Part shown: one piece after another, positions 32,640 to 60,400 of the stretch | Numbering within the stretch: the first letter of the stretch is position 1 | How the letters are laid out: every line of letters begins with the position of its first letter | Source of the DNA: Acheta domesticus | Taxonomy: Eukaryota > Arthropoda > Insecta > Orthoptera > Gryllidae | NCBI GenBank assembly: GCA_031308135.1 | Contig: JAHLJT010000631.1 | Span: forward strand, 179,498,675-179,562,674 | Direction of reading: 5' to 3' | Length of the DNA: 64,000 nt | The notes under the pieces: model-generated | What the model was told of the DNA's origin: nothing | Seen by the model: only the letters and a program-made list of their open reading frames with translations | Databases searched by the model: none | Translations under genes and position numbers: made by a program

Positions 32640-34600
32640 CGGGCAAAACTCATTCTATTATCGATCGGTCTCGGTAGCTTTGCTTTCGCAGTCTCGGAGC
32701 CTCGAAGCTCGCGCGCGCGCTCCTTATCTGCCTGTTGAAATCTGCACGTAGGTCTCTCTCAAAAATCGAAACTATCGGAACTGATCCATTCTCGGCTGTT
32801 CTCGTCAGTATCGGCTGATATCCGCAGTCTCGACAGAAGCGGCCGCCGCCGGGCGCTCGGTGGAGGCTCGGTGGAGGCTCGGTGGCTCGGCAGCTCGACG
32901 GAACTACGGTCGTCACGTATTGTGATTGTAGAACTCTTTCATTTAATTGTAATCGATTTATTATAATCGCAATAAAATACAATTTCAATTTATCTATTAA
33001 TTCGTTGAAAAGTAATAATCACTCGATTAATTGCAAATAACTTTAGAGAGAAAATAATACAATTTTTCAGATAATTAAAAGCAAAAAAGTATGCAAAAAG
33101 CAATTTAAAATCAACTTTTTAGCGATATCAATAAAATAGAATAAAAATAAAAACTAAAATAATTTTTATCAATTGTTTTTACACTGTGAATTCTTACACA
33201 ATATTCAACAAAATTGAGATGGGTACTGTTCTTCCCTGCGTGAAAACGTCCTTTCGTCACTAGGCACAATTTATTGTGTAACAGTTGATGCATGCCGCCA
33301 TGGCCTCTGAATGGTGGGAAACAACTGGCGACCAAACAACGGTGCCCACTGCAAATCATCCTATTCAACTCCTTGCCCTATTGCCACACATGGGTAGGTT
33401 CAGAAATTCGAAATACAGAATTAATTATAATATACTACATTTATACACCATATAAAATGAGGGAAAATTCATAAATTTATAGCATTTTTGCGCCATAGAA
33501 AAATGCTGTAATTTAGTATAAGCTTGGGAATGATAAAAATAAATGTTTTAATTGACTTTAATTCTATCACTGGCATACGAAGATCTAACGTGTAATTCTT
33601 TCAATTAACAGAACTTTCTTTCCATTGTCTTTACCTTCCTGGAAGAACATACGGGTGAGATATCAAAGTCAGAAGTCGGGGTTATCGACTTGCCCCCTGA
33701 GATGCAAGTGATGTTTGTATTGCTATTCTGAGCCCAGCGATCACCCATGACTAATCGGTTACCTACGATAATCCGTTTCTTTTCTTTGTGTAATGAATTA
33801 AGAGCGCGAGCTTGTGGTATCTAAAAATACAGAATGTCAAATTCAAAAACAAGTCACATCCTCGGTCTAGATCTAGATAAAAAATAGAGGTTCCGTGCCA
33901 AACGGCTGGGATTAGTGAACGTGGAAATGATTTAAACGTACATTTTTAACGAAACTAGAAGAAAATAGAAATACATTTCAAGATTTCCAGCATTTATTCG
34001 ACGCGGTCGGCACACACCGGCCAAGTTTCGGTATCGTTCGTTCTCGATAATGGTAGTTCCGGGACTGGCATTCTCGGACACAGTAGTATCCTGGTATCGC
34101 GGGCGAGAACATATGGAACTGATTGCTGAACATATGGAATTGTATCTGGACTGATAAATTACGAGTAGGGTCAACGAGTCAACTTCACTTCCCCCAAAAA
34201 GAATGAACTTGTTACATTGAGCAAGTTTTGAATATCGTTGAAAAAACTTCGTTAAATGTATTACCTAAAAAATATAACATGATATAAGAGAAAAAATAGA
34301 ATAAGTGAACTTTCCAAAAAAGTATGAAAAACCTGAAAATATTGGAGAGTTTACCTATGTATAACGGACAAATTTTGGGCAAAACGTTGAACTGTGGATT
34401 TTACCCTGGAAAGGTGACCAATGTAATCTCGATTCCCATAGAAACGTCTTAAAAAACGCCCAAAAAAACCAAATTGGCCTAAAACAGTTAAAAATGTCAG
34501 AAAATGTAAGAAAATACCACTAAAAAGTACTGTAAATTCGGAGACGATCCGTAATACAACCGCATTAGAATACATTTCAAAAAATGTGTGGATAGAATAT
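32640..34600. other. Intergenic DNA with two GC-richer patches
   Basis: Patches at about 32,650-32,920 and 33,990-34,120 stand out from AT-rich surroundings. A 112-codon minus-strand frame over the first has no motif I recognise. The rest is AT-rich and unassigned. Confidence 0.4.
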
Positions 34601-34639
34601 TGAGGCCGAGAAACTCAGTTGCCTCCCACTTCTCGTTTA

Positions 34640-34990
34640 ACGCCACGCACCTCTGTGTTCTTTCGTAAAATTCCTACACCCCGGTTCAACTGCAGAGGGA
34701 GCTGTTTACCTCCCAACTGGCAACACTGCCCCAAACTTCTCCACAATAATTGATTAGAGCCGTTCCGCATCTCTTCCGGCGTTTACTCGACGCCCAGCGC
34801 TCTCTCTGAGCGCGAGCGGCCTCGGCCGAGAGTGACGTGGCTCCGTTACGCAACATCCGGCGCGCGCTGATGCGCAAGGTCGCGCGGAGGCATGCGACCC
34901 AGCCACTCGTCGCGAGGGACCGACAGTTTGTTGCTGCGGCTGCTCTGGGGAGCCCCGTCTAACACCATCGAGGAACGTGTGTGAGCAAGG
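34640..34990 (+). promoter_or_regulatory. CpG-rich patch ending in a strong donor-like site
   Basis: A CpG-rich stretch ends GAGCAAG before GTAAGT at about 34,991. It could be a first exon or promoter region, conceivably upstream of esterase copy 2 although 7 kb away, or a repeat. No TATA box or coding frame supports it. Confidence 0.2.
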
Positions 34991-35214
34991 TAAGTTCGAC
35001 GGATTTTGGAAGTGAGCGTCGCGGCAACCGAGCGAATTCTGAGTGATCAGTAGAGGTGTCGAAAAGGGGAATGTTAGATCCACTTTTCAATTTGGGAAAT
35101 TATTTTTGATTATTTTGTAATTCTGGTGCGTGAACTACGGCTCCATTATTCCCGTAAGTGTAGTGTATGTTACGTTCAGGGAGGGGGTGATGAGATTCTT
35201 ACGCTCTGGAACGT

Positions 35215-35781
35215 GAGATCCGGTATCATTCTACAGAACGATTGATTCAGGGCGCGTAAACTGCTACGGTCGTTGGTCCCGTAAGTGTCGTGCATTTACT
35301 TTTCGCGAGAAGTGGTTGTGATATTTCCTCTCTGGATGGTGAGATTCGGCGCTGACCGACCTGTCAGCTAGCGGGGTTTTCCTTTACCACATATATCTCA
35401 TCAGCGGGGCATTGCCTCAGTCAGGATAAGCTCGTAGCTCCCGAACAGTCAGCCCACCTCTGTGGTAGTGCAGTGAATGTAGTGTGAGTGTGTGCGTAAA
35501 GTGTGAGGATACGACAAGAAAGAGGAAGGAAAGACCGCGCGCGGTCCATGACCCGTTTGTTAGGGTGCTGTTCCGACATTCACTCGGTGTTGATCAGAGA
35601 GACCAAGGAAAACTACCGATTTGTGCATCCAGACGCTAGAATTCTCCTCCATACAGCGATTGAAATCGACCTAGTTGTCAAGCTAGAGTCGAAAATTCTG
35701 CCGCCGTCGGGATTCGAACCTAGGACCTACGAGAAAGCGTCAATGCAGTGGCATCAGTTGATGCTCGGAGTCACCTCTCCC
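35215..35781 (-). mobile_element. tRNA-derived SINE, full inner copy
   Basis: Same order of blocks as the 20,095 copy: GTAAGTGTCGTGCAT, CAGCTAGCGGGGTTTTCC, GCGCGCGGTCCATG and ATTCTCCTCC. On the minus strand the B box reads GGTTCGAATCC (about 35714). The left tail has ATTGATTC. Confidence 0.7.
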
Positions 35782-35904
35782 GTACCTACGCGTCGAATTG
35801 CGAAATTTTCTCTTCTGGATGTCTCTACCAACGGGGCACCAACCCAGCCGAAAGAATGTAAGTTCGCGACTGAGCACCCAATTTGTGCGATACTGAGTGC
35901 ATTT

Positions 35905-35906
<2 letters not shown>

Positions 35907-35956
<50 letters not shown>
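35907..35956. repeat. (GT)n microsatellite
   Basis: About 25 GT units inside the outer SINE copy, at the place where other copies have a short GTGTGTG run. Confidence 0.95.
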
Positions 35957-35958
<2 letters not shown>

Positions 35959-36099
35959 GGAGGCGACAAAGATGAGGAAACAAAGGTCGAGCACGGTCTG
36001 TGGCCAGTTTTTTTAGTACTGCTTCAGCATTTACCTGGTATTGATGGAATCAACCATAGGAAACTATTGATTATAGCTCGGGTCTCGGGAATTATTGAT

Positions 36100-37560
36100 A
36101 TATGAGGAAAGGAACATTAAGTAACTTAAACTTTCAATGCGAAAGAAAATTAACTAGAAAATGCATGTAGGGTTTGCTTGTTTTTAGAACCTTGGCTTCT
36201 GAAAATAATCTGGATATTTAGTTTCCAGAAATGAGTTCACATTCAGTGTCCCATACAGCGCAAATAATGATTTGTTCAACTTGTGAAAGAAGGTAATATC
36301 AAGCTAATTTGCAGAGAAAATGAAGAACGAATGCAACCCTTCATGTTGTGCTTTAGATTGATTACAAATTATTGAAATGTATTTCTGTTAATATTATACT
36401 GATGTATGGACGATACGAATAGCTTTAGCTCGTAACAAAAGTACAAGGGTTGGGTGTTAATTTCTTCACTAAAATAAACCTTAATTCTACCTACGATTTT
36501 ACGAAAAGTTGATATGGATATTATATTGGGCAATGCGAATATTGCGTAAGTTAACTACACTCCTAGTATTCCATGTTGAAAACTATCAATAAGTTATATA
36601 ATTCAATAGGGTGAACTGATTTTTCAGTTCTCCTAAGAAGGACAATAGGAACATTTTCCATAAGGGGTTTTTTGAAGCATTCGGTGAACAACTTTCCATG
36701 AGCAAATTCTTGAATATTTGTTGATAAGCTCTTTTCGAATGCAAAATTCTGGCCACGGTACTTATAGGTTATCTTATCTGTACGGTCACAAGACAAGTTA
36801 TAAACTGAAATGAGTAACGACCTAATTTACTTTGATAAACAATGCTGGGCTATGAGGATTGTTGCATACAAAAAGTTAGCATTGCACTTGACAACTTATC
36901 ACGACTTGGTTCCCACCTGTTGGTGTAATATCAGCCACTTCAGTTATTACTTCAGAGATTGTCTGGTTTTACATATGAAATTTGTAAAGTTCATGAGTCT
37001 TCAGTGTTTTTGACAAGTAAAGATTTTGTAATAAAAGTATTTTTAGATTGTGAAGTCTTATTTACTACTTTCTGCAGAACTCTTATTGTAGAGATTAGAT
37101 TTATTTTGTGTTTTAAAGTAATTATATGGTAAGTGTATTGCTTTTTCAAAATTATCATTCCGTAAATTTCCTTTATTTCAAGTATCGTCTAAAAAAAATT
37201 CACAATTCGCTAACTAGTTAGACGCTAAAATGTGAAAACGAAATATTTAATGGAGACAAAACATACAATAGTTTAGTTTTTAATAATAATTTGCTTTATA
37301 TTTATTTTATTCTTTCCTTGTTTACGTTCTTGTGTGCCTCTTCTCGGTTCCTTTTGTACAAATAACACAAAACTTGACAGATCCTCGTGAAGTAATTGCT
37401 TTTTAGCAAATGCAAATACATGTTAATTGCGTTTCTCACAGTATTTACTTGTATTAACGTATATTCTTAGTGACATATATAAAAAGTTAAAACGTGTGAG
37501 TGCAGGGCATTCAATTAAGTGTGGAGTACGTTTCTGATCTACAATGAAATACTTTTTCCA
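36100..37560. other. Intergenic DNA
   Basis: AT-rich; no gene, tRNA or repeat recognised apart from short chance frames. Confidence 0.4.
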
Positions 37561-37829
37561 AGCATATTTTACTTTCCCGTATACTGTACGAACGGGTCAA
37601 TCCATTTTAACTGGTCCAGTGCTGGTCGCTCATCAATCTCGACAAAAATTCATATTTAGTACATAAATTTCCTTATGTTTTGAATATTCAAAAATCTTTA
37701 ACTCTTTTATTGTGCTTGGTTTACAAATTGGGGCCATTTTTGTTCCGCGCTGCGCGCCATTTTTCGCGTTTGGTAACATTTACTCTTTCCTAAATTACTC
37801 AGCTCTAGATTGTTCTAGTATTCTAGAAT

Positions 37830-39272
37830 AAACTAGTGCTGTTACACAATGGCACAGACTTTCCCGCATTGGTTTTCTGTTTCGTTTGATCTCGGCTAGC
37901 TATTCGGACTTGCCAATACTTTTGACAGCTGCCATCTATCGCCGCCCAAACTACATTTTTTTGACATTTTCTCAATTTTTCGGTTTTCCAATAGTAGAAC
38001 AAAACTATTATTTTAAGAATATTAAAAAAAACAGTTAAACCTTGCCCTAAATGGCAATTTTAATTGAAAAATTTGGAGCCGTTTACAAGAAAATGGCGTT
38101 TAGCGCTACTGTAAATGTGAAATTTGAAACTCTTTTTTACAGAAATTTTTTGAATTTTCGAAAAACTTCATTTTAAGTCATTTAAAGCCCTTACACTCAC
38201 AAATTGAGTAGTGTTTACAAATTGCTGGAAATGTGCATTTTAACCGTATGAGAGAACTTTCAAAAATATTACATTTTTGTAATTTTTTAAAAAACAAAAA
38301 AATGCCCCCAAATTAACTTTACGCCATATTAAAGAGTGCTATTAGCACTATCCGTTCGAAAAGTGTGAACAAAAAATTTGAAATTATTTTTTGGAAAATG
38401 GCGTTTGAGCGTTTCTGAAAATGCGCAATTTTGACCTAGTTTTCACAGAAAACTATTCAATTTTCGAGAAACATTATTCGACATTATTTAAAGCACATGT
38501 ACTCATTAATATGATAATGTGAACAAATTGTTGCTAATGTAGATATTAACGACATGAGAGACGAGTAAAAAAACTATATTCTTGCAAGTTTTGAAACAAC
38601 GAAAGAATTGAAGAATATGGCGTTAATGTATTCTCTTAGAGCACATTTAGTACTATCCCTACAAAAAGTTTAAAAAAACAATTTGGAGCCGTTTTTGAGA
38701 AAACTTTCTGCTTTTTGTAATTTTTTAAAATTTCAAATATTGCGTGAAATATTGCGCAAAAACTACTAAAAGTTTCAAAAAATGTACATGACCTCCCTCT
38801 GGAAAACAAATTTTGTTTGAAGGAAAAATCTCTATCTTCAATTTTGTAGTTCTAGGAAGACGCCGAAAAAAAATCAATTTTTTTCAATTTTCGAAAATTG
38901 AGTTCACCATGAAAATGCGACCTATACCACCTTAATGAGTGTATTTCACACTATTCTTAAAAGAAATTTAAAGAAAAAATTTGGAGACTTTTGAGAAAAT
39001 TTTGAAAATGTCCGGGGGGATTTATGTAAAGTATCCTCAAATTTTGAAGAAAGTTTTTCAAAATCGAGAGGAGCCAGATCGACCGGGCAATATCCATTTT
39101 GCAAGAAATCGCACGTATGGTTTACGCGCTAGTGTTGTTCAGAGGCGGTCAGACAAACAGACGGGCAGACAGACAGACGTTTTGAAAAGACTCACTTTTT
39201 CGGTATCAGGGGATCCCAAAACGTATAATACGTATGTTACTCTGTATATACGTACGTATACGGGAAAGTAAA
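37830..39272 (+). repeat. CGGGAAAGT-family repeat, most complete forward copy (1.44 kb)
   Basis: Runs from CTAGTGCTGTTACACAATGG to GTACGTATACGGGAAAGT. Inside, a block around TTTGGAGCCGTTTnnnAGAAAA recurs at about 38,075, 38,380, 38,685 and 38,983, a spacing near 300 bp, so the element is built of degenerate modules. There is no long frame. ACTTTCCCGTATACTGTACG at 37,566 just upstream is a detached end of the same kind. Confidence 0.75.
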
Positions 39273-39399
39273 AAGCATTCGATTCAACATACTCTGGCCT
39301 GCAAATCTAAATATTGTTTACCTATATTTTATGTTTTTATTTGGGAAATATTTGCAACCAAATCAATGGAACTCGAATGAACGAAATTCGATTTTCATA

Positions 39400-41742
39400 G
39401 AGTAATTTTTCAAAGAAGGAATAGAACCACAACCTCTTTTCCTTTGAATGAAATTGGTCCTTTACTGTGAGTTCTTTCTTTAAGGTCATGTTCATTTTTT
39501 GACATTTTTTTAGTTTTCGCGAATTATTGCATGCAATATACGCAATTTAAAAAAAATACACAAACAAGATTTTCCCAAAAATGGCTCTAAATTTTTTCTT
39601 TAAACTTTTGATAGGGATATGCTAAATGTACTCTATTAGATTACATAAACGCCATATTGCTCTATTTTGTTTTTTCAAAAATTGCAAACATTTAACTTTT
39701 TTATTTTCCTCTCACGCGGTTAACTTTCACATTAGCGGCAATTTGACATTATTATATTAATGGGTACACGTGCTTTAAATAATATCCAGTAAAGTTGATC
39801 GAAAAACTCAACCGTTTTCTGTGAAAACTAGCTCAAAATTCTGTCTTTTCAGAATCGCTCTAACGCCATTTTCTGATCAATGGCTCCGTAGTTTTCCTTC
39901 AAACTTTTGCAACGTGTAGTGCTAATTACACTCTTATGACGTAAAGTTTATTTTGAGGTACTTTTTGTTTTTTCAAAAATTATACAAATGCAATTTTTTA
40001 AAAGTTTCTCAAATCTTTAATATGCAGATTACCAGCAAATTTGTAAATATTATTATAATTGTGAATGTAATTGCTTCAAATGACTTCAAACGAAGTCTTT
40101 AGGGAACTCAAGATGTTTCTGTAAAAAAGAGCTTCATATTTTGCATTTTTAGTAGCTCTTAAACGCCATTTTTTTTAAAACGGCTTGAAATTTTTAAAAG
40201 AAATTTGCCATTTAGGAAGAGGTTTTAGTGTTCTTTTATATTATATAATTAATAATTTCTTTCTTCCATTAGGAAACAGAAAAATTGAGAAAATGTCAAA
40301 AAATGGACTTTGAGCGGCGATAGATGTTAGCTGGTTTTCTCAATGAAATATATTTATCAAAAATCATCTTTAAATAAGGTCATGCTTAATTTTTTTAAAA
40401 TAAGAGCAGTTTTTCGATAATTTCGTGGCAAACACAATAGCCCGCTGCAAATTTACTGTGCTTCAGACAGCCGGATACGTCGCAAATTAGAATTTGCAAT
40501 TTTGTTTATTATTTCTTTGTTCGTTTTTACATTCCACCTTTTGTTATACATTTACACATTAATCTTTAAATAAATTATTTCTTTTCAAATATTGGAAATA
40601 AAAATTTCTCATTAAGGGAGTATCGACTACGCAGGGAATGCAACAATAGAATTTCGTTCCGCTCTCACGAATTTCTGTGAATTACGCGTCTTTGTTGTGA
40701 CTTCATATAGCTGTATGGTATCAAACTTCTTTTTCCAATGCAAGTTTACAAACCTTTGTATTATATTTTTGTGCAGTTGAAAAATTCACATAATTTTGAC
40801 AACACTCCGGTAGAAACAGTGAGTTGTTCGTTTCTTGGTTCAATTGGACGTTTTCAAATACAGTAAAATCTGTTTTAACAGGAACCTATACAAACCGGAA
40901 ACCTCGCTTAACCGGAAAATTTCTCCGGCCCTTGAAGTTAAATGGCATTTTCCACAGCATAAAACGGAACCTCTCCAACGCGGAAACGGAACGGTTTTTA
41001 TCTTCTGCAGGGGGGGACGGAATTCCTGTGAATTGAACGCAATTGGCAGTGAGACGCGAGAAGTTCTTAATGAAAAGAACGTGTCTGCCAGCTTGTTTTA
41101 AATTATCTATCCCTGTGACTTGTGATTTGGTGGACATTGAAGGAAAGGACCATCAGCTGGCAGCGTAGAATGCGACCTTGTTGCGGTCGCTTGCCTCTCA
41201 AAGCGTAGGCCATAGGAGAATTCCCTCTCTCCCGACTCTCTTCAATTTCAATTTAATGCGGGAGGTGTTATATTCATGCATCTCCCTGCTCCATGTTGGA
41301 AATCATAACTCCTTGGGGCAAGGTCATGCGAGAGTGTCAGAAAATCATAGTTCTGGGTTGTGCCGCATTGTGCGTTGAAAGAGTCAGGAAGCAGTCGGAA
41401 TGCAGTGAATTTTTCTATTTATCAGAAGTGTTTAATATTCATTTATTGGTGAGTTCTTTCATGAATACTTTACTGTATTTTGATATTTATAATAGTCATG
41501 TAATTTACTACTTTCAGGGCAGAAACATCTATATCACAAGCGTCATAGAGCGGCAACCTTTTATAAAACGGAAACCTCCCTACAACGGAATTTTTTGTGT
41601 CCTGATCGATTCCGGCTTAGACAAATTTTCCTGTAATAGCTAAGATGTTAGTAGGGCAGAATGTGCAATATTTCAATCCTACGTATCTGTTTCTAATAAT
41701 ATGGGAAAGTTTGTGCTGTTGTAGCACCACTAGTTTTCTCCT
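39400..41742 (-). repeat. CGGGAAAGT-family repeat, reverse copy with long tail, interrupted
   Basis: Reverse module sequence to about 40,343 (GATAGATGTTAGCTGG), then a tail shared with 54,610-55,482: TAGCCCGCTGCAAATTTACT, TTTACACATTA, AGCTGTATGGTATCA, ending TAGCACCACTAGTTT. A 773-bp pogo-like element interrupts it at 40,861. It faces the forward copy across 130 bp. Confidence 0.7.
40861..41633. mobile_element. pogo/Tigger-like non-autonomous DNA transposon with TA duplication
   Basis: Starts CAGTAAAATCTGTTTTAACA and ends GACAAATTTTCCTG, flanked by TA. The left end resembles the reverse complement of the right end (CAGGAAAATTTGTCTAAGCC). The subterminal AAACCGGAAACCTCGCTTAA and AAACGGAAACCTCCCT are typical of pogo-like elements. 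No transposase frame. The paralogous repeat at 55,36x has the uninterrupted site. Confidence 0.75.
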
Positions 41743-41961
41743 ACTTTTCCAATCCATTTTTCTTAGTGAAGGTATTTTCTGCTGTGAGTTGGGACCTTTA
41801 TAGTCTTATTTTTAGTTGCACTCGTAACGCCAAGTGACTGGCAATGAGAGGGGAGAACAAAATTATCTGCACGTAAATAATGTAAAGTGACATTGTTGCA
41901 AAGACATTGAGAGAAAGATGCTAACTGCAACAGAGTTACATTGTGTGTCTTTCGTGTTGCA

Positions 41962-42070
41962 GGAACAGAGTGAAGGAGAGGTGATGGGCGAGGAGACGGC
42001 GATGGTGCGGGTGGCGGTGGGACAGCTGCGGGTGGAGTCCCACGCAGGAGGAACCTTCTGGAGAAAATAG
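41962..42070 (+). pseudogene. Broken tandem duplicate of esterase copy 2 exon 1
   Basis: A shorter duplicate of the 42112 exon, with ATG at 41984 and frame MGEETAMVRVAVGQLRVESH, lacking three codons, ending ...GGTFWRK and TAG at 42068-42070. The join to the next unit (GGAGAAAATAG then TCGTTGCTCTTGTGTTGCAG) is the same as at copy 1. Confidence 0.75.
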
Positions 42071-42111
42071 TCGTTGCTCTTGTGTTGCAGGAGCAGAGTG
42101 AACGAGTGGCG

Positions 42112-58166
<16,055 letters not shown>

Positions 58167-58234
58167 AACGAGTCATTCGAGCGTTGGCAGCAACATTTTT
58201 TTACACTATATTTACTGTTATTACTATTTCTTTC

Positions 58235-58240
58235 AATAAA
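58235..58240 (+). terminator. Likely polyadenylation signal of esterase copy 2
   Basis: AATAAA 69 nt after the stop codon, in an AT-rich stretch. The position and hexamer fit a short 3' untranslated region. Confidence 0.6.
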
Positions 58241-58603
58241 TTAAAAAGACATTAAAAGGTTTATTCCATGACTGTTTCAAAGTATACTGTCACCACCTTA
58301 CATGTTGAACTAGCAAACCAAGAAGAATAGTGAAGCGGCAACTGACGGCGGTCTATTGGCATCAGGCAACTGCAATCCAGATGCTCGATCTAGGAAATGA
58401 CCAGCAGTCTGATCTGGCCTTATATCAGATCACATCAGGAAAGTAAGCCCCTATGACCTTTGTTCTATAAAACTTGAGTTTGTTTTCTTTTCGTACATTC
58501 TTTCCCAATGCTCTTTTGATACCGCCACAGATTGCCTGAAATTTAGATATTTTTCTTGCACATCGATGTCATTAAGATATGTTACGTTGCATCCTAAATG
58601 TTG

Positions 58604-59172
58604 GAAGTGGGATACTTGTTCGAAAGTGATGTAGTTCGATAGTGATGATTTACGATTTCTTTAAAATATTTTACGAATATTTTTCCGATGCGAGGGTACC
58701 TTCATTACTTGCGAACTCCGGTTTGTTTAGCCACTGTTTATTTTGCTTGTAGGTACATCCGGTCGTGGCCATGGCCCTCCATAAGCCTTTTTGTAATAAT
58801 TGACCCTCAGGTTTCGTAGGGCCGAACTCCCCTGATCCAGAGCTAGCTCGCGCCCCTGCACGCCAGCTAGTTGCTTCCCTCCGACGTGAAAGTTGGATAC
58901 TTGTTCGAAAGTACTGTACTTCGATTGTGATTTTTACGATTTCTTTAAAATATTTTATGAATATTATTCCGAGGTGAGGGTACCTTCATTACTTGCGAAC
59001 TCCGGCTTGTTAAGCCACTGTTTATTTTGTTTGTACGTAAATCCGGTCGTGGCCACGGCCTTCAATAAGCCTTTTTGTAATAATTGGCCCCCAGGTTTCG
59101 TAAGGTCGTACTCCCCTGATCTATAGAGCTAGCCCGCGCCCTTGCACGCCAGCTAGTTGCCTCCCTGCGCTG
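58604..59172. repeat. Tandem duplication, 285-bp unit, two copies
   Basis: GGATACTTGTTCGAAAGT recurs at 58,610 and 58,895, and the rest follows in register: TTACGATTTCTTTAAAATAT, GAGGGTACCTTCATTACTTG, ATCCGGTCGTGGCCA, CACGCCAGCTAGTTGC. The two units are about 90% alike by eye. Downstream of esterase copy 2. Confidence 0.85.
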
Positions 59173-60040
59173 TGGACGGGAGGCACGCGTCTTCGCCGCC
59201 AGGGCGCGCGCGAGTGGCCGGGAGCGGCCCGCTGCCGATGAAAGCGCAAATATTTAACCGGCGAAATGGTGTTTGTTCGTGCCGTGCGACGACAATCGAC
59301 TCTGCAGACTGCGACGTCGGCGGCGGCGGCGGAGTGTCAACAAACGATTAATGGATTCACCATAAAGAAGCAGCACGGCGCGCGCGGCCGCCTAGGCCGA
59401 CAAACTCATTAGACCTCCGGGCGAATGTAAACTCTCTGGGAATTAAAGGACCGGATTTCGCGATAGACTTCTCACAGCTGAGATGCGATGCGATGGGGGA
59501 AAGTGGTTGTTCGCGATATAATGTTAATGAGTAAGGGGGGTTTCATACATTTCAATCTGTGGGCATGAAATGAGCCTCAAGATTTAAAAAAAGCCAGTTC
59601 TTAGTATAATTAAGTTTATTTGTTTGTATAAGTGGCAATGTAATAGTTGTGAAATAATCATTAATTTGAGATACCGAATGAGACGAAAATATGAATTATA
59701 GTTCGTAAAGAATATACTCCGTGATACTTAATTTTCAATTTCCATTTTTTTCGTTGAGGTTGATAGTGTGACGATGTGATTTAACAATTCCCCAAATAGA
59801 AGAAAGAAAAAAGAAAATAATTTCCTATATTAGGCAACTTTTACTTCTGCCCTTCTACTACTAATTATGGTCATTAGTCAACTCTACATTTTACTTCTTC
59901 GCTTCTGAGTACAAAGAATGTTATGTATTGCTGAGCAATAAAACGGTGAATTAGGGGCAGAAAAACTCTTATTACTATACAGCCGTAGTAATGAAACAGT
60001 TAATAAGGGTTTAAGCCCGTACAAAACGGTGTTTTAATTT
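59173..60040. other. CpG-rich patch then AT-rich DNA
   Basis: 59,160-59,420 is CpG-rich with a (GGC)n run near 59,320 and AAATATTTAACC at about 59,250. It could be a promoter-type island or repeat. No coding evidence. The remainder is AT-rich. Confidence 0.35.
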
Positions 60041-60044
60041 ATGT

Positions 60045-60400
60045 AAAAAACCCACCAGTTGATAAATTTAAAAAATCCCCTATCACGTGGTGTAGCCAGA
60101 ATTCATGTATCGGGGTCCTTTATACCGAAAAATCGTATGACTGCAAAACGTCTGTCTGTTCGTCCGTCTCTGAACAATGCTAGCTGATAAATCGTTCAGC
60201 TGGTTTTCTCCAAAATTGATATTCCTCAATTGCTCTGGCTTATGCCGCAGCCCCTTTACTTTAAAACCTATATTTCATTTCTGAGAATACTTTAACATGA
60301 AGCCCCTAAGACTTTTTCAAAATTTTCAAAACAATTGCTCCAACGTTTTTTATTAAACTTTGTTATTGAATAAGAAATAATACATATCATAATTTTGATG
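60045..60400 (-). repeat. CGGGAAAGT-family repeat, end fragment (reverse)
   Basis: CACGTGGTGTAGCCAGAATT, CGGGGTCCTTTATACCGAAA, GTCTGTCTGTTCGTCCGTC and CGTTCAGCTGGTTTTCTCCA match the start of the 53,455 copy in the same orientation. Confidence 0.65.

Larger units (their letters stand above)
35118..36095 (-). mobile_element. SINE copy interrupted by a second SINE (nested)
   Basis: The outer copy's tail side is at 35118-35214 (TCCATTATTCCCGTAAGTGT) and its body resumes at 35782 (ACGGGGCACCAACCCAGCC) to about 36,095. Between them lies a complete copy. Both belong to the family at 20,095. Confidence 0.6.

Noticed and set aside
35503..35958. 151-codon frame near the SINEs
   Set aside because: It is SINE sequence running into the (GT)n repeat.
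37830..39272. CRISPR-like or satellite array
   Set aside because: The ~300-bp modules are degenerate and limited to four per element with defined element ends; this is an interspersed repeat in a eukaryotic genome.
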